Counted from the stretch's first letter, positions 8,851 to 17,980 are shown. The stretch is DNA of 59,736 nucleotides from Sphingomonas sp. BAUL-RG-20F-R05-02 (GCF_022662305.1 NZ_JAKNQH010000014.1:1-59736); one strand, 5' to 3'. A program made the numbers and translations. The notes: generated by a model from the sequence alone, not told the origin.

Positions 8851-9687
8851 ATGACCGAAACGTCTACCAACGGCACTGTCGCCTATGATGTCGCCGATCG
8901 CATCGCCTGGGTGCGCTTCAACCGGCCGGAAAAGCGGAATGCCATGTCGCCGACGCTCAATCGCGACATGATGGAGGTACTCGACCTGCTCGAATTCCGA
9001 ACCGATGTCGGGGTTCTGGTCCTATCGGGGGAAGGCGTCGCATGGTCCGCCGGCATGGACCTGAAGGAGTATTTCCGGGAAACGGAAGCCAAAGGCATGG
9101 GCGCGACCCGCCAGGCACAGCGTGAGAGCTATGGCTGGTGGCGGCGGCTGCGCTGGTATCAAAAGCCGACGATCGCGATGGTCAACGGGTGGTGCTTCGG
9201 CGGCGGCTATGGCCCCTTGTTCGCCTGTGACCTTGCGTTCGCGGCCGAGGATGCGCAGTTCGGTCTCTCCGAAATCAACTGGGGCATCCTTCCCGGTGGC
9301 GGGGCGACCAAGGTCGCGACCGAACTGATGCCGTTCCGCAAGGCGATGTACCACGCCATGATGGGCGAAAACGTCGACGGCAAGACGGCCGCCGATTGGG
9401 GGCTCGTCAACGAGGCGGTGCCGCTGGCGGACCTGAAAGCGCGCGTGACGGCGGTTGCCGAAGTCCTGCTCAAGAAAAATCCGGTCGCGCTCAAGGCCAC
9501 CAAGGACGCGGTTCGGCGCGTCGGCGTGTTGAGCTACGACGATGCCGAGGATTATCTGATCCGCGCGCAAGAAGCCGCCAATTCCTACGACAACGAGGGT
9601 CGCAAGGAAGGCATCAAGCAGTTCATCGACGACAAGACCTTCAAGCCGGGCCTTGAGGCCTATGATCTGAACAAGCAGCGCGGCTGA
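8851..9687 (+). CDS. ferB: Feruloyl-CoA (hydroxycinnamoyl-CoA) hydratase/lyase
   Basis: The product is 278 residues, of the crotonase fold, with the stretches typical of hydroxycinnamoyl-CoA hydratase-lyase: 'FNRPEKRNAMSPTLNRDM', 'WSAGMDLKEYFRE', 'YGWWRRLRWYQKPTIAMVNG', 'CFGGGYGPLFACDLAFAAE' (first oxyanion hole) and 'GLSEINWGILPGG', which carries the catalytic Glu. The Tyr/Trp-rich 'YGWWRRLRWYQKP' segment separates these enzymes from ordinary enoyl-CoA hydratases. It hydrates feruloyl-CoA and splits it to vanillin and acetyl-CoA. It lies between vdh and ferA with a GAGGAAAATTC leader before the ATG. Elsewhere the gene is also called ech. Confidence is high from both sequence and operon. Confidence 0.93.
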   Translation: MTETSTNGTVAYDVADRIAWVRFNRPEKRNAMSPTLNRDMMEVLDLLEFRTDVGVLVLSGEGVAWSAGMDLKEYFRETEAKGMGATRQAQRESYGWWRRLRWYQKPTIAMVNGWCFGGGYGPLFACDLAFAAEDAQFGLSEINWGILPGGGATKVATELMPFRKAMYHAMMGENVDGKTAADWGLVNEAVPLADLKARVTAVAEVLLKKNPVALKATKDAVRRVGVLSYDDAEDYLIRAQEAANSYDNEGRKEGIKQFIDDKTFKPGLEAYDLNKQRG

Positions 9688-9722
9688 ACGCTGCCACGCA
9701 ATATACGGCGAGAGGATGAGGG

Positions 9723-11852
9723 ATGAGTGGAAATACGGCTGGACGGGCGCCGGTGCGGTCGCTCGAGCGACTGTTGCGTGCGCGCTCCATCGCGATCGTC
9801 GGCGCTTCGGAAAAGCCGGGGGCGCTAGGCAACGCGGTGTTGCGCAATCTGGAACGGCATGGCTTCGCCGGCGATATCCACCTCATCAATCCCAAACGTC
9901 CGGTAATCCGCGGTCAGCAGGCTTGTGGGACGATCACCGAACTTCCTGACGGCGTCGACGCCGCGGTGCTCGCTGTTCCGGGGGCGGCGGTGCTCGACAC
10001 GATTCGCCAACTGGCGGCAAAGCATGTCGGGGCCGCCGTGATCTTTTCGGCAGGCTTTGCCGAGGGCGGCGAGGCTGGGCTGGCCGCGCAGGTCGAGGTG
10101 GCAAGGCTGGCGGCCGAATCCGGGATGGTGATCGAGGGGCCAAACTGCCTCGGCATGGTCAACTATGTGGACGGGGTGCCGTTGACCTTCGTCGAGACGC
10201 CCGTCCGCCGTCCGGAGGGCAAACCCGCCATCGGCATCGTCTCGCAAAGCGGCGCTATGGCGGTCGTGCTCGGCACGACGCTCATGGCGAAGGATCTTGG
10301 CATTTCCATGTCGATCTCGACGGGCAACGAAGCCGCCTCCGGCGTAGAGGATTATGTCGAGTATCTGCTAGACGATCCCCATACCCATGCGATCGGCATG
10401 ATCGTCGAGCAGTTTCGCGCGCCCGCGCGGTTCCTCGCACTGGCGGCGCGGGCGAGGTCTGCCGGCAAGCCGATCGTGCTGCTGCACCCGGGCAAAAGCA
10501 GCGCCGCGCGGGAGTCCGCCGCGACACACACCGGCGCCATGGCAGGTGATTATGCCGTCATGCGGGCCAAGGTCGAACGGGCCGGGGTAGTGCTGGTCGA
10601 TAGCCTCGAGGAACTTGGCGACGTTCTCGATCTGGTGTTGCGTTGCGGTGGCGTATGGGCGGGCGGAACCGCCGTGTTGACCGAGTCCGGGGCGTTCAAG
10701 GCGCTGGCGCTTGATGTGTGCGAAGCGCTGTCGCTGGATCTTCCTGCAATGGCGGCGGAAACCGCGGCGGTGATGCGCAGCGCCATCCCCGACTTTATCC
10801 CGGTCAGCAATCCCATGGATCTCACCGCGCAGGCGCTGGTCGATCCCGACCTGTATCGGCGCACGCTCGCGCCCTTGCTGGATGATCCCGCGTTCGGCAG
10901 CATCGTTCTCGGCATCATCCAGACCGATGAAGCGACGTCGCGGCTCAAATTCGGCCCGATCATCGAAGCGGTGCGACAGCTGCGACCGGCCAAGCCGGTG
11001 ATCTTCGCCGGATTGGATGACGGGGCCGATGTGCCAGCGGACTTCATCCGGGACCTGCGCGGTCTCGGCGTGCCGTATTTCCCGTCGCCCGACCGTGCGT
11101 TCCGCGCGATCGCACAGCTTACGCGATGCGCGAAGCGGGACGTTGTCACCGCGCAGGCTGCGCCGGTCGTGGCCGAACTGCCGGCCGGTGGCGGCGTGAT
11201 CCCCGAATACCTCGTTAAGACGTTGCTTGCCCCATTGGGAATACCGTTTCCCGAAGGTGGGTTTGCGCGCAGCCCTGCCGAGGCCAACGCCATCGCGGCG
11301 CGGGTCGGCTATCCGGTCGTCCTCAAGGCACAGGCGTCGGCCTTGCCGCACAAGAGCGACGCCGGCGGCGTGATCCTGAACCTGGCCGACGAGGCAGCGG
11401 TCGAAGCGGGGTGGGCGCAGTTATACGCCAATGTCGCGCAGCGCGCGCCGCACGTCACGCTTGACGGTGTGCTGGTGGAGGCCATGTCCACACGCGGCAC
11501 CGAGTTGATCGTCGGCGCAAAAAACGATCCCGAATGGGGCGCGACGATCCTTGTTGGTATGGGCGGGGTGCAGGCGGAGGTATTGCAGGATGTCCGGCTG
11601 CTGGCGCCCGACCTTGCGCGCGCGGCGATCATCGCCGAACTCGGCAAGCTCAAAAGTGCGGCAATCCTCGCAGGCTATCGCGGGTCGCCGCCGCTAGATG
11701 TGGCGGCAGTGGCAGACATCATCGTTGGCCTTGGGCGCGTGCTGGCAGGTACCCCGGCGATCCGTGAAATCGATCTCAACCCGGTGATCGTCTACCCGGT
11801 GGGGCATGGCGCGATGGCGCTAGATGCGTTGATCCTTGCTGATCCCGGCTGA
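9723..11852 (+). CDS. ferA: Feruloyl-CoA synthetase, ADP-forming acyl-CoA synthetase type
   Basis: The product is 709 residues, with the CoA-binding, succinyl-CoA-ligase-like and ATP-grasp modules of nucleoside-diphosphate-forming acyl-CoA synthetases: 'RSIAIVGASEKPGALGNAVLRNL' (Rossmann-like CoA domain), 'GPNCLGMVNY', 'GIVSQSGAMAVVLG', 'GNEAASGVEDYVEYL', then an ATP-grasp part with 'GYPVVLKAQASALPHKSDAGG' and 'REIDLNPVIVY'. The characterised FerA of Sphingobium SYK-6 belongs to this superfamily rather than to the AMP-forming Fcs enzymes. It activates ferulate or related hydroxycinnamates to the CoA thioester for FerB. It begins at ATG 9723 behind GAGAGGATGAGGG, 35 bases after ferB, and closes the operon. 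The following gene converges on it. Confidence 0.88.
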   Translation: MSGNTAGRAPVRSLERLLRARSIAIVGASEKPGALGNAVLRNLERHGFAGDIHLINPKRPVIRGQQACGTITELPDGVDAAVLAVPGAAVLDTIRQLAAKHVGAAVIFSAGFAEGGEAGLAAQVEVARLAAESGMVIEGPNCLGMVNYVDGVPLTFVETPVRRPEGKPAIGIVSQSGAMAVVLGTTLMAKDLGISMSISTGNEAASGVEDYVEYLLDDPHTHAIGMIVEQFRAPARFLALAARARSAGKPIVLLHPGKSSAARESAATHTGAMAGDYAVMRAKVERAGVVLVDSLEELGDVLDLVLRCGGVWAGGTAVLTESGAFKALALDVCEALSLDLPAMAAETAAVMRSAIPDFIPVSNPMDLTAQALVDPDLYRRTLAPLLDDPAFGSIVLGIIQTDEATSRLKFGPIIEAVRQLRPAKPVIFAGLDDGADVPADFIRDLRGLGVPYFPSPDRAFRAIAQLTRCAKRDVVTAQAAPVVAELPAGGGVIPEYLVKTLLAPLGIPFPEGGFARSPAEANAIAARVGYPVVLKAQASALPHKSDAGGVILNLADEAAVEAGWAQLYANVAQRAPHVTLDGVLVEAMSTRGTELIVGAKNDPEWGATILVGMGGVQAEVLQDVRLLAPDLARAAIIAELGKLKSAAILAGYRGSPPLDVAAVADIIVGLGRVLAGTPAIREIDLNPVIVYPVGHGAMALDALILADPG

Positions 11853-11906
11853 CGTCGCGGCCGGGTGCTGGACGCGAACTCGCTCGCGCCCAGCAGGTCG
11901 CGAGGG

Positions 11907-12512
11907 TCAGGCCCGGCTCAGCGCGTTGAGGAAGACATCATGCGTCATCGGACGCGAGAACATGGGAAAGTTCTTGGCGACAGACGCCTGCTGCTCTTCA
12001 GGACTGAGCGTTGCGGTGCAGTCGGTTAGCGTCACCACGTCGTAGCCGCGTTCGTAGGCGGAGCGCATGGTCGATTCGACGCAGCAATTGGTCAGGAATC
12101 CTGCGATAGCGAGATCGGTGATGCCGCGCTGGCGTAGGATGAAGTCGATGTTGGTGCTGGCGAAGCAGTCGAGCCCGCGTTTACCTTCCACAACGATATC
12201 GCCCGTCGCAGGCATCATCTCGGGTGCGAATTCAGCACCCCAACTGCCTTTGCGAAAGGCCTTGGCGGCCACGATCCCGGCGAGAATGCCATAGGCATCG
12301 GTGCCGATTTCAGGATAGCCCTCGGCAAAGCTGATCGGCGCATGCAGGATCGTGGCACCGGACTTGCGCGCCGCCTCGACCAATGTCGTGCTGTTGGCCA
12401 GCATCTTCGTTTGCGCCATGACGTCGCTGACGGCATCGTGCTGAGCCCCGCCATCGCTGACGAAGTCATTCTGGTACTCAATCAGCAACAGCGCAGTCGT
12501 GCTCGGGTTCAT
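11907..12512 (-). CDS. Isochorismatase-family cysteine hydrolase
   Basis: The product is 201 residues. The Rossmann-like isochorismatase fold is shown by 'TALLLIEYQNDFVSDGG', 'VVEGKRGLDCFASTNIDFIL' and 'LAIAGFLTNCCVESTMRSAYERGYDVVTLTD'. The Lys (about 111) and Cys (about 144) of the catalytic triad are present. The usual Asp before 'xQNDF' is Glu12, a substitution known in one branch of the family. Members hydrolyse isochorismate, nicotinamide, carbamoyl compounds or peroxy-acids; the substrate here is unknown. It converges with ferA and lies 100 bases downstream of the paoC-like gene on the same strand, so it may be transcribed with the aldehyde oxidoreductase genes. Confidence 0.82.
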   Translation of the reverse strand: MNPSTTALLLIEYQNDFVSDGGAQHDAVSDVMAQTKMLANSTTLVEAARKSGATILHAPISFAEGYPEIGTDAYGILAGIVAAKAFRKGSWGAEFAPEMMPATGDIVVEGKRGLDCFASTNIDFILRQRGITDLAIAGFLTNCCVESTMRSAYERGYDVVTLTDCTATLSPEEQQASVAKNFPMFSRPMTHDVFLNALSRA

Positions 12513-12611
12513 GGCGTTTCCTTCCCGTTGTTGCAGGATGACAGCAGGCGCGCATCTCCATACCGCCCAGCGATATCGCGAGATGGCCCTGCGTAATCGT
12601 CCCGCGTGAAA

Positions 12612-14828
12612 TCAGGCGGCCGTCGGCAGGTGCTCGAAATGCTTGTCGAGCGTGATCGGATAATCACGCACCCGGACACCTGTCGCATTGTAGACCGCGT
12701 TGGCGACGGCCGCGCCGACGCCGCACAGGCCGAGTTCGCCCACACCCTTCGCCTTCATCGGATTGGCAAGCGGGTCGGCCTCTTCGAGGAAAACGACCTC
12801 CTGATGCGGGATGTCGGCGTGAACTGGCACCTCATACTGGGCGAGATCGTGGTTGATGAAGAGGCCGAACCGCGTGTCCACGGCCAGTTCCTCCATCAGC
12901 GCGCCACCGACGCCCATCGTCATCGCGCCGATCACCTGGCTGCGCGCGGACTTCGGGTTGATGATCCGACCCGCTGCGCAGACCGCCAGCATACGCCGCA
13001 CGCGGGTCGCGCCGGTGAAGCTGTCGACGCCGACCTCGACGAAGTGTGCGCCAAAGGTTGAGAGCTGGTACGTCTTGTCGATGTCGCCGTACTCGATCTT
13101 GTCCTCGGCCATCAGCTCTCCCGACGCGGCCGCCTGGCGCAGGTCGGCGGAACGATTGCCACTCGTGACCTTGCCGTCCGCGAACACCGTATCGGCCGAA
13201 TTGAAGCCGAGCCGCTGCGCGACCTGATCGCGCAGCTTCACGCATGCGGCATATACGCCTGCGGTCGAGTTGGCGGCGCCGAACTGACCACCCGAACCGG
13301 CTGATACCGGGAAAGCGGAATCGCCTAGCTTGACCAACACCGCTTCGGCGGGAACGCCCATCATCTCGCCCGCGGTCTGCGCGATGATGGTGTAGCTGCC
13401 GGTGCCGATATCCGTCATGTCGGTTTCGACCGTTACCACGCCGTCCTTGCCGAGCCGAACGCGCGCGCCGGACGTCATGTTCATGTGGTTGCGAAATGCG
13501 GACGCCACACCCATGCCGACCAACCACTTGCCATCGCGAACCTGACCTGGCTTCGGGTTCCGTTTGGACCAGCCGAACCGCTGCGCGCCCTCCTGCAGGC
13601 AGCGCACCAGCTGACGCTCCGAAAAACGGCGCTCCGGCTTTTCAGGGTCTACCTGCGTGTCGTTCTTCACGCGGAAGGCGATGGGGTCCATGGCAAGCTT
13701 CTCGGCCATTTCGTCCATCGCGATCTCCAGCGCCATCAGGCCGGGTGCTTCGCCCGGCGCACGCATTGCGTTGCCTTCGGGCAGGTTGAGCACCGCCAGC
13801 TGCATCGAGATCTTCCGGTTGGCGCCGGCGTACAGCAACTTGGTCTGGCTCGTCGCGGTCTCGGGCTGGCCGTTCGGCTGGTCGCCGGAACCGCTATGAT
13901 GCGCGATGGCCGTGATCGTCCCGTCCTTTTCCGCGCCGATCTGGATGTGCTGCGCGGTGGCTGGGCGATGCGTGGAATTGTTGGGCATCATCGGCCGGGT
14001 GATAGCGACCTTCACCGCGCGCCCGGCTGCCTTTGCGCCAAGCGCCGCCATGACCGCGTCGGTACGCAGGAACAGCTTGCCGCCAAAACCTCCGCCGACA
14101 TAGGGCGACATGAAGCGGATCTTTTCCTTCGGGATGCCGAGTGTCTTGGCGAGATCGCCACGGCCCCAGTCGATCATCTGGTTCGACGTCCACAACTGAA
14201 GCTCGTCGCCGTTCCACACCGCGATGGAGGCGAACGGCTCCATCATCATGTGGCTCTGGTCAGGTGTCGTATAATGCTGGTCGAGCTTGACCGGCGCGGC
14301 CGCGAAGGCAGGTTCAAAGGTGCCGACGCGATCGATCGCGGGCGAACCGCTGCCTTCCTTGCTGGAGCCGCCGGTCAGCGGCGCAGTCTTGAGCGCTTCC
14401 GCCAAGTCAAACTGACCGGGCGTACGAGCGTAGTCGACCCGCACCAGCATCGCCGCGCTGCGGGCTTGCTCGAACGTGTCGGCCACCACGATCGCGACTG
14501 CCTGGTGGTAGTGATCGACATCCGGCCCGGCGAGCAGCTTCACCGTGTTGAACTTGCCCTTGCCGAGCTTGCCCGCGTCCTGCGCGGTGACGATGGCGAG
14601 CACGCCGGGTGCCGCCTTTGCTGCCGCGAGATCGATCGATGTGATCCGGCCCTTGGCGATCGCTGAACCAACCACATAGCCATAGGCTGGCTTGGGAGGA
14701 TCCTGATGTTCGTAGGCATAGGGAGCGGTGCCGGTGGTCTTGAGCGGACCGTCGATCCGGTCGTGCGCGCGGCCTACGACCTTCATGCGATCGATCGGGT
14801 TGGTACCGGCGGGAGTGTCGAACTTCAT
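12612..14828 (-). CDS. paoC: Aldehyde oxidoreductase, molybdenum-binding subunit (PaoC-like)
   Basis: The product is 738 residues from the ATG at 14826-14828 (MKFDTPAGTNPIDRMKVVG); an upstream in-frame GTG would run into the preceding gene. It is the large subunit of a xanthine-oxidase-family enzyme, with 'AHDRIDGPLKTTGTAPYAYE' at the N-terminus, 'PYVGGGFGGKLF' and 'NAMRAPGEAPGLMALEIAMDEMA' for molybdopterin cytosine dinucleotide contacts, and 'GVGELGLCGVGAAVANAV', holding the conserved active-site Glu. PaoABC of E. coli is periplasmic and oxidises aromatic aldehydes including vanillin and cinnamaldehyde types, consistent with the ferulate operon next door. Export would be by hitch-hiking on the Tat signal of PaoA. 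No chaperone (paoD) is seen in the window. Confidence 0.88.
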   Translation of the reverse strand: MKFDTPAGTNPIDRMKVVGRAHDRIDGPLKTTGTAPYAYEHQDPPKPAYGYVVGSAIAKGRITSIDLAAAKAAPGVLAIVTAQDAGKLGKGKFNTVKLLAGPDVDHYHQAVAIVVADTFEQARSAAMLVRVDYARTPGQFDLAEALKTAPLTGGSSKEGSGSPAIDRVGTFEPAFAAAPVKLDQHYTTPDQSHMMMEPFASIAVWNGDELQLWTSNQMIDWGRGDLAKTLGIPKEKIRFMSPYVGGGFGGKLFLRTDAVMAALGAKAAGRAVKVAITRPMMPNNSTHRPATAQHIQIGAEKDGTITAIAHHSGSGDQPNGQPETATSQTKLLYAGANRKISMQLAVLNLPEGNAMRAPGEAPGLMALEIAMDEMAEKLAMDPIAFRVKNDTQVDPEKPERRFSERQLVRCLQEGAQRFGWSKRNPKPGQVRDGKWLVGMGVASAFRNHMNMTSGARVRLGKDGVVTVETDMTDIGTGSYTIIAQTAGEMMGVPAEAVLVKLGDSAFPVSAGSGGQFGAANSTAGVYAACVKLRDQVAQRLGFNSADTVFADGKVTSGNRSADLRQAAASGELMAEDKIEYGDIDKTYQLSTFGAHFVEVGVDSFTGATRVRRMLAVCAAGRIINPKSARSQVIGAMTMGVGGALMEELAVDTRFGLFINHDLAQYEVPVHADIPHQEVVFLEEADPLANPMKAKGVGELGLCGVGAAVANAVYNATGVRVRDYPITLDKHFEHLPTAA

Positions 14829-14832
14829 GGGA

Positions 14833-15792
14833 TCAGGCCCCGATCTTCTGTTGCGATTCGGCGATGACGGATGCCAGCGCACGGGTGGCGAGCGGCAGCT
14901 TGAACTTGTTGTCTTGCGTCGGCGTCGCGCCCTGGAAAGCGCGCGCCGTCACCGCCGCGGCACCCTGCGGTAGCAGCGCGTCGGCCGCTTCGACCCGCCA
15001 CGGCCTCGGCGCTACGCCGCCGAAGGCGACCCGGCCGGTGCCGTCGGGCTGGATCACCGCCGCCACGGAGACGAGCGCATAGGCGTAAGACGCCCGGTCG
15101 CGTACCTTCTCATAGAAGTGCTTGCCGCCAAGCGGCCGGGGCAGCGTCACCGCCGTGATGAGTTCGCCCGGCTTCAACACGGTGTCCTGTTCGGGATGGT
15201 CGCCCCACAACCGATGGAACTCGGCGATGGGAATGGAGTGGTGCTGGCCGGTCGCATCGACCGTCTCGACTGCCGCATCGAGCACGCGCATCGCCACGGC
15301 CATGTCGCCGGGGAAGGTCGCGATACATTTGTCGCTCACGCCGATCACGCCAAGCTGGCGCGATACCCCGCCGATCGCGGCACAGCCCGAGCCGGGCTTG
15401 CGCTTGTTACACGGCATGTTGATGTCGTAAAAATACGGGCAGCGGGTCCGCTGGAGCAGGTTGCCGGCGGTCGACGCCTTGTTGCGGAGCTGTCCACTCG
15501 CCCCCGCAACGATGGCGCGGGTGAGCACGGCATAATCGCGGCGCACACGCCCGTCCGTCGCAAGATCGGTGTTAGTGACGAGCGCGCCGATGCGTAGCCC
15601 GCCATCCTTTGTGTTCTCGATCTTGTCGAAACCCAGATCCTGTACATCGACAAGGTGGGTCGGGGTCTCGACCTCGATCTTCATGAGATCGAGCAGATTG
15701 GTACCGCCGGCGATGAACTTGGCGCCCGGCTGTGCCGCCGCGCGTGCCGCGGCGACGGGATCGTGCGCGCGTTCGTAAGTGAAGGCCCTCAT
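14833..15792 (-). CDS. paoB: Aldehyde oxidoreductase, FAD-binding subunit (PaoB-like)
   Basis: The product is 319 residues starting MRAFTYERAHDP. The start ATG (15790-15792) overlaps the stop of paoA as ATGA. The FAD-binding pattern of the molybdopterin dehydrogenase family is present: 'KFIAGGTNLLDLMK' and 'GASGQLRNKASTAGNLLQ'. A Cys-containing insertion, 'RTRCPYFYDINMPCNKR' followed by 'GSGC', matches the [4Fe-4S]-binding loop that distinguishes PaoB-type subunits from plain xanthine dehydrogenase FAD subunits. It passes electrons from the [2Fe-2S] subunit to FAD and on to an acceptor. It ends five bases before paoC. Confidence 0.88.
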   Translation of the reverse strand: MRAFTYERAHDPVAAARAAAQPGAKFIAGGTNLLDLMKIEVETPTHLVDVQDLGFDKIENTKDGGLRIGALVTNTDLATDGRVRRDYAVLTRAIVAGASGQLRNKASTAGNLLQRTRCPYFYDINMPCNKRKPGSGCAAIGGVSRQLGVIGVSDKCIATFPGDMAVAMRVLDAAVETVDATGQHHSIPIAEFHRLWGDHPEQDTVLKPGELITAVTLPRPLGGKHFYEKVRDRASYAYALVSVAAVIQPDGTGRVAFGGVAPRPWRVEAADALLPQGAAAVTARAFQGATPTQDNKFKLPLATRALASVIAESQQKIGA

Positions 15793-16442
15793 GCCCGCTG
15801 CTCCCTGAAGTCGTCTCCAGCCACTTCCGCCATCGCGTCCGCAATGTTGGAGTAGGCGCCGCAGCGGCATATGTTGCCGCTCATCCGCTCGCGCATTTCG
15901 ATGTTGGTCACCTGCGGCTTCGCGCCGACATCTGCCTGAACGTGGCTGGGAACCCCGCGCTTGATCTCGTCGAGCACTGCGACTGCCGAACAGATCTGCC
16001 CCGGCGTGCAATAGCCGCACTGATATCCGTCATGCTTCACGAACGCGGCCTGCATCGGATGGAGCTTCTCGGGCGTACCCAGTCCCTCGATCGTGGTGAC
16101 GTCGTCGCCCTCGTGCATCACGGCAAGGCTCAGGCACGAATTGATCCGCACGCCGTTGACCATCACCGTGCAGGCGCCACACTGGCCGTGGTCACAACCT
16201 TTCTTGGTGCCCGTGAGATGCAGATGCTCACGCAGTGCGTCGAGCAACGTCGTGCGCGGGTCGAGCGAAAGCGTCTGTTGCTTACCGTTCACCTTGAGGC
16301 GAAGCGGTAACGCGGGCGAAGCCTCGGTGCGGTGCGCCGGCTGCGACACGGCGGACGCGGGCGCGGCGGCTACCATTGCAGTGGCAGCGCCCCCCGCAAG
16401 AATGCCGCGCCGCGACAATTCGAATTCGGACGTATCCGACAT
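15789..16442 (-). CDS. paoA: Aldehyde oxidoreductase, [2Fe-2S] subunit with Tat signal (PaoA-like)
   Basis: The product is 217 residues. The ATG at 16440-16442 follows GAGGAAATCTTTG; the TTG just before it is in frame but less well spaced. The N-terminus carries a twin-arginine signal, 'LSRRGILAGGAATAMVAAAPASA'-like in layout, with the RR pair near residue 11. Two iron-sulfur clusters are indicated by 'GCDHGQCGACTV' with a further Cys (plant ferredoxin type), and by 'CGYCTPGQ' with 'CRCGAYSN'. It is the first gene of the paoABC operon and the exported subunit. A 22-base tandem repeat lies about 110 bases upstream. Confidence 0.9.
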   Translation of the reverse strand: MSDTSEFELSRRGILAGGAATAMVAAAPASAVSQPAHRTEASPALPLRLKVNGKQQTLSLDPRTTLLDALREHLHLTGTKKGCDHGQCGACTVMVNGVRINSCLSLAVMHEGDDVTTIEGLGTPEKLHPMQAAFVKHDGYQCGYCTPGQICSAVAVLDEIKRGVPSHVQADVGAKPQVTNIEMRERMSGNICRCGAYSNIADAMAEVAGDDFREQRA

Positions 16443-16554
16443 CAAAGATTTCCTCGTTGAACGACTTGGCGCCGAATTGCCGCGCAGCGGCGCTCCGGAT
16501 CATACCCCTAACGCTTGTGTAAGCTGATCGGACCCACCCTACAACGCATTGCAA

Positions 16555-16598
16555 CGATGATAATGCTTCAATGACACGATGATAGTGCCTCAAAGTCG
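16555..16598. promoter_or_regulatory. 22-bp tandem repeat upstream of paoABC
   Basis: CGATGATAATGCTTCAATG is followed exactly 22 bases later by CGATGATAGTGCCTCAAAG, with three mismatches in 19. Two copies at two helical turns is a common layout for a direct-repeat operator. It lies in the 343-base space between paoA (start 16442) and the MocA gene (16786), which otherwise holds no gene I can support. Confidence 0.4.
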
Positions 16599-16785
16599 GC
16601 GTAATCGACGGGCTTCGGATGGTAGAGCCGAGGTCGGTTTGCGCGTGACGCTGTCGCCGGAGCCAGGTTCCCGCAGCATTTCGCAGGTCACGGTGGTGCA
16701 ATGTGGTTCTTTCCGGCACCAAGCTGCGTTACACCGCCGGCACGTAGGAAAGATAAACGGCCGACGTCACAGGATGGAGGATGCG

Positions 16786-17976
16786 ATGGAGCGCGAAGTA
16801 ACGAGACGCGGCGTGATCGAACTTGGCATGGGCGCCGCTCTGGCGATCCCGGCCGCCGGCGCGATGGCCAATGCCGCGCAGGCGCAGCAGAAATCGCCCG
16901 GATCGGTCGGCTATGCGGTGGTCGGCTTGGGCAAGCTGAGCATCGGGCAGATCCTGCCCGCACTGAAGCGAACCAAGAACGCACACCTTGCCGCCTTGGT
17001 GAGTGGGAGCCCCGACAAGGCGAAGCGGCTCGCCGCTGAATATGGCCTGCCCGAGACCGCGATCTACAGTTACGACACGTTCGACCGCATCGCCAAAGAC
17101 CCCAACATCCAGGTCGTCTACATCGTTCTGCCGAACTCGATGCATGCCGACTTCACCGTGCGCGCGTTCAAGGCCGGCAAGCATGTGCTTTGTGAAAAAC
17201 CGATGGCGGTCACGCTGGCGGAATGCGAGCGCATGATCGCTGCCGGCAAGGCCGCGAACCGGCAGTTGATGATCGCCTATCGCTGCCAGTACGAGCCCGT
17301 GAACGTCACCGCGATGCAGATCATGCGCAAGGGCACGCTCGGCACGCCGCGGCTGGTGAGTGCGGTGATGGGCAAGCAGACCGACCTGTCCGATCCGTCC
17401 GACGCCTGGCGGCTGGACATGGCGATGTCCGGCGGCGGCGCGCTCGCCGACATGGGTATCTACGGGATCAACGCGACACGCTATCTGCTGCTGGAAGAAC
17501 CGGTCGAGGTGCGCGGCTGGGCGCGGACCGACCGGAACGATCCACGCTTCAAGACGGTGGACGACATGATCGCGTGGCAGATGCGGTTCCCCTCCGGCGC
17601 GATCGGGGAGGGGTCGTCCTGCTTCTCGCAGCCGGGCACGATGTCGTGGCAGGCGATCGGCAGCGATCGGCGCATGGTCGCCGATCCGGGCTGTTTCTAC
17701 GGCGGCAATTCCCTGCGCATCGTCGGCGGCAAGAACGACCCTCAGCCGCAGGTGAAGGAGATCGACCAGTTCGGCAACGAGATGAACTGGTTCGCGGACG
17801 TGGTGCGCGGCAAATCCCCCAACGTCTCGCCGGGGGAGGAGGGGCTGCAGGATATGCGGATCATCCACGCCATCCAGCAGTCGGTCGCGAACGGCGGTGC
17901 ATCGGTGAAGATCGCCGGCGGTTACCGGCGCGCGTATGATCCGGCCACGACCGTCGGCATCCGCACCTCGGTGTGA
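16786..17976 (+). CDS. Gfo/Idh/MocA-family oxidoreductase, exported (glucose-fructose oxidoreductase-like)
   Basis: The product is 396 residues. The chosen ATG 16786 sits five bases after GGAGG. It begins 'MEREVTRRGVIELGMGAAL' and ends its signal near 'ANAAQAQQ', a twin-arginine type leader. Then comes a Rossmann fold, 'VGYAVVGLGKLSIGQILPAL', followed by 'VVYIVLPNSMHADFTVRAFKAGKHVLCEKP', the family EKP motif whose Lys takes part in catalysis, and the C-terminal domain with 'GGGALADMGIYGINATRYLL'. It resembles periplasmic glucose-fructose oxidoreductase, which uses tightly bound NADP to interconvert sugars. The natural sugar is unknown. It converges on the concanavalin-like gene and shares its terminator. 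Confidence 0.85.
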   Translation: MEREVTRRGVIELGMGAALAIPAAGAMANAAQAQQKSPGSVGYAVVGLGKLSIGQILPALKRTKNAHLAALVSGSPDKAKRLAAEYGLPETAIYSYDTFDRIAKDPNIQVVYIVLPNSMHADFTVRAFKAGKHVLCEKPMAVTLAECERMIAAGKAANRQLMIAYRCQYEPVNVTAMQIMRKGTLGTPRLVSAVMGKQTDLSDPSDAWRLDMAMSGGGALADMGIYGINATRYLLLEEPVEVRGWARTDRNDPRFKTVDDMIAWQMRFPSGAIGEGSSCFSQPGTMSWQAIGSDRRMVADPGCFYGGNSLRIVGGKNDPQPQVKEIDQFGNEMNWFADVVRGKSPNVSPGEEGLQDMRIIHAIQQSVANGGASVKIAGGYRRAYDPATTVGIRTSV

Positions 17977-17980
17977 TGCG

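Noticed and set aside
13485..14666. 393-codon open frame on the plus strand
   Set aside because: It is the antisense shadow of the paoC-like gene, with no start site or domain.
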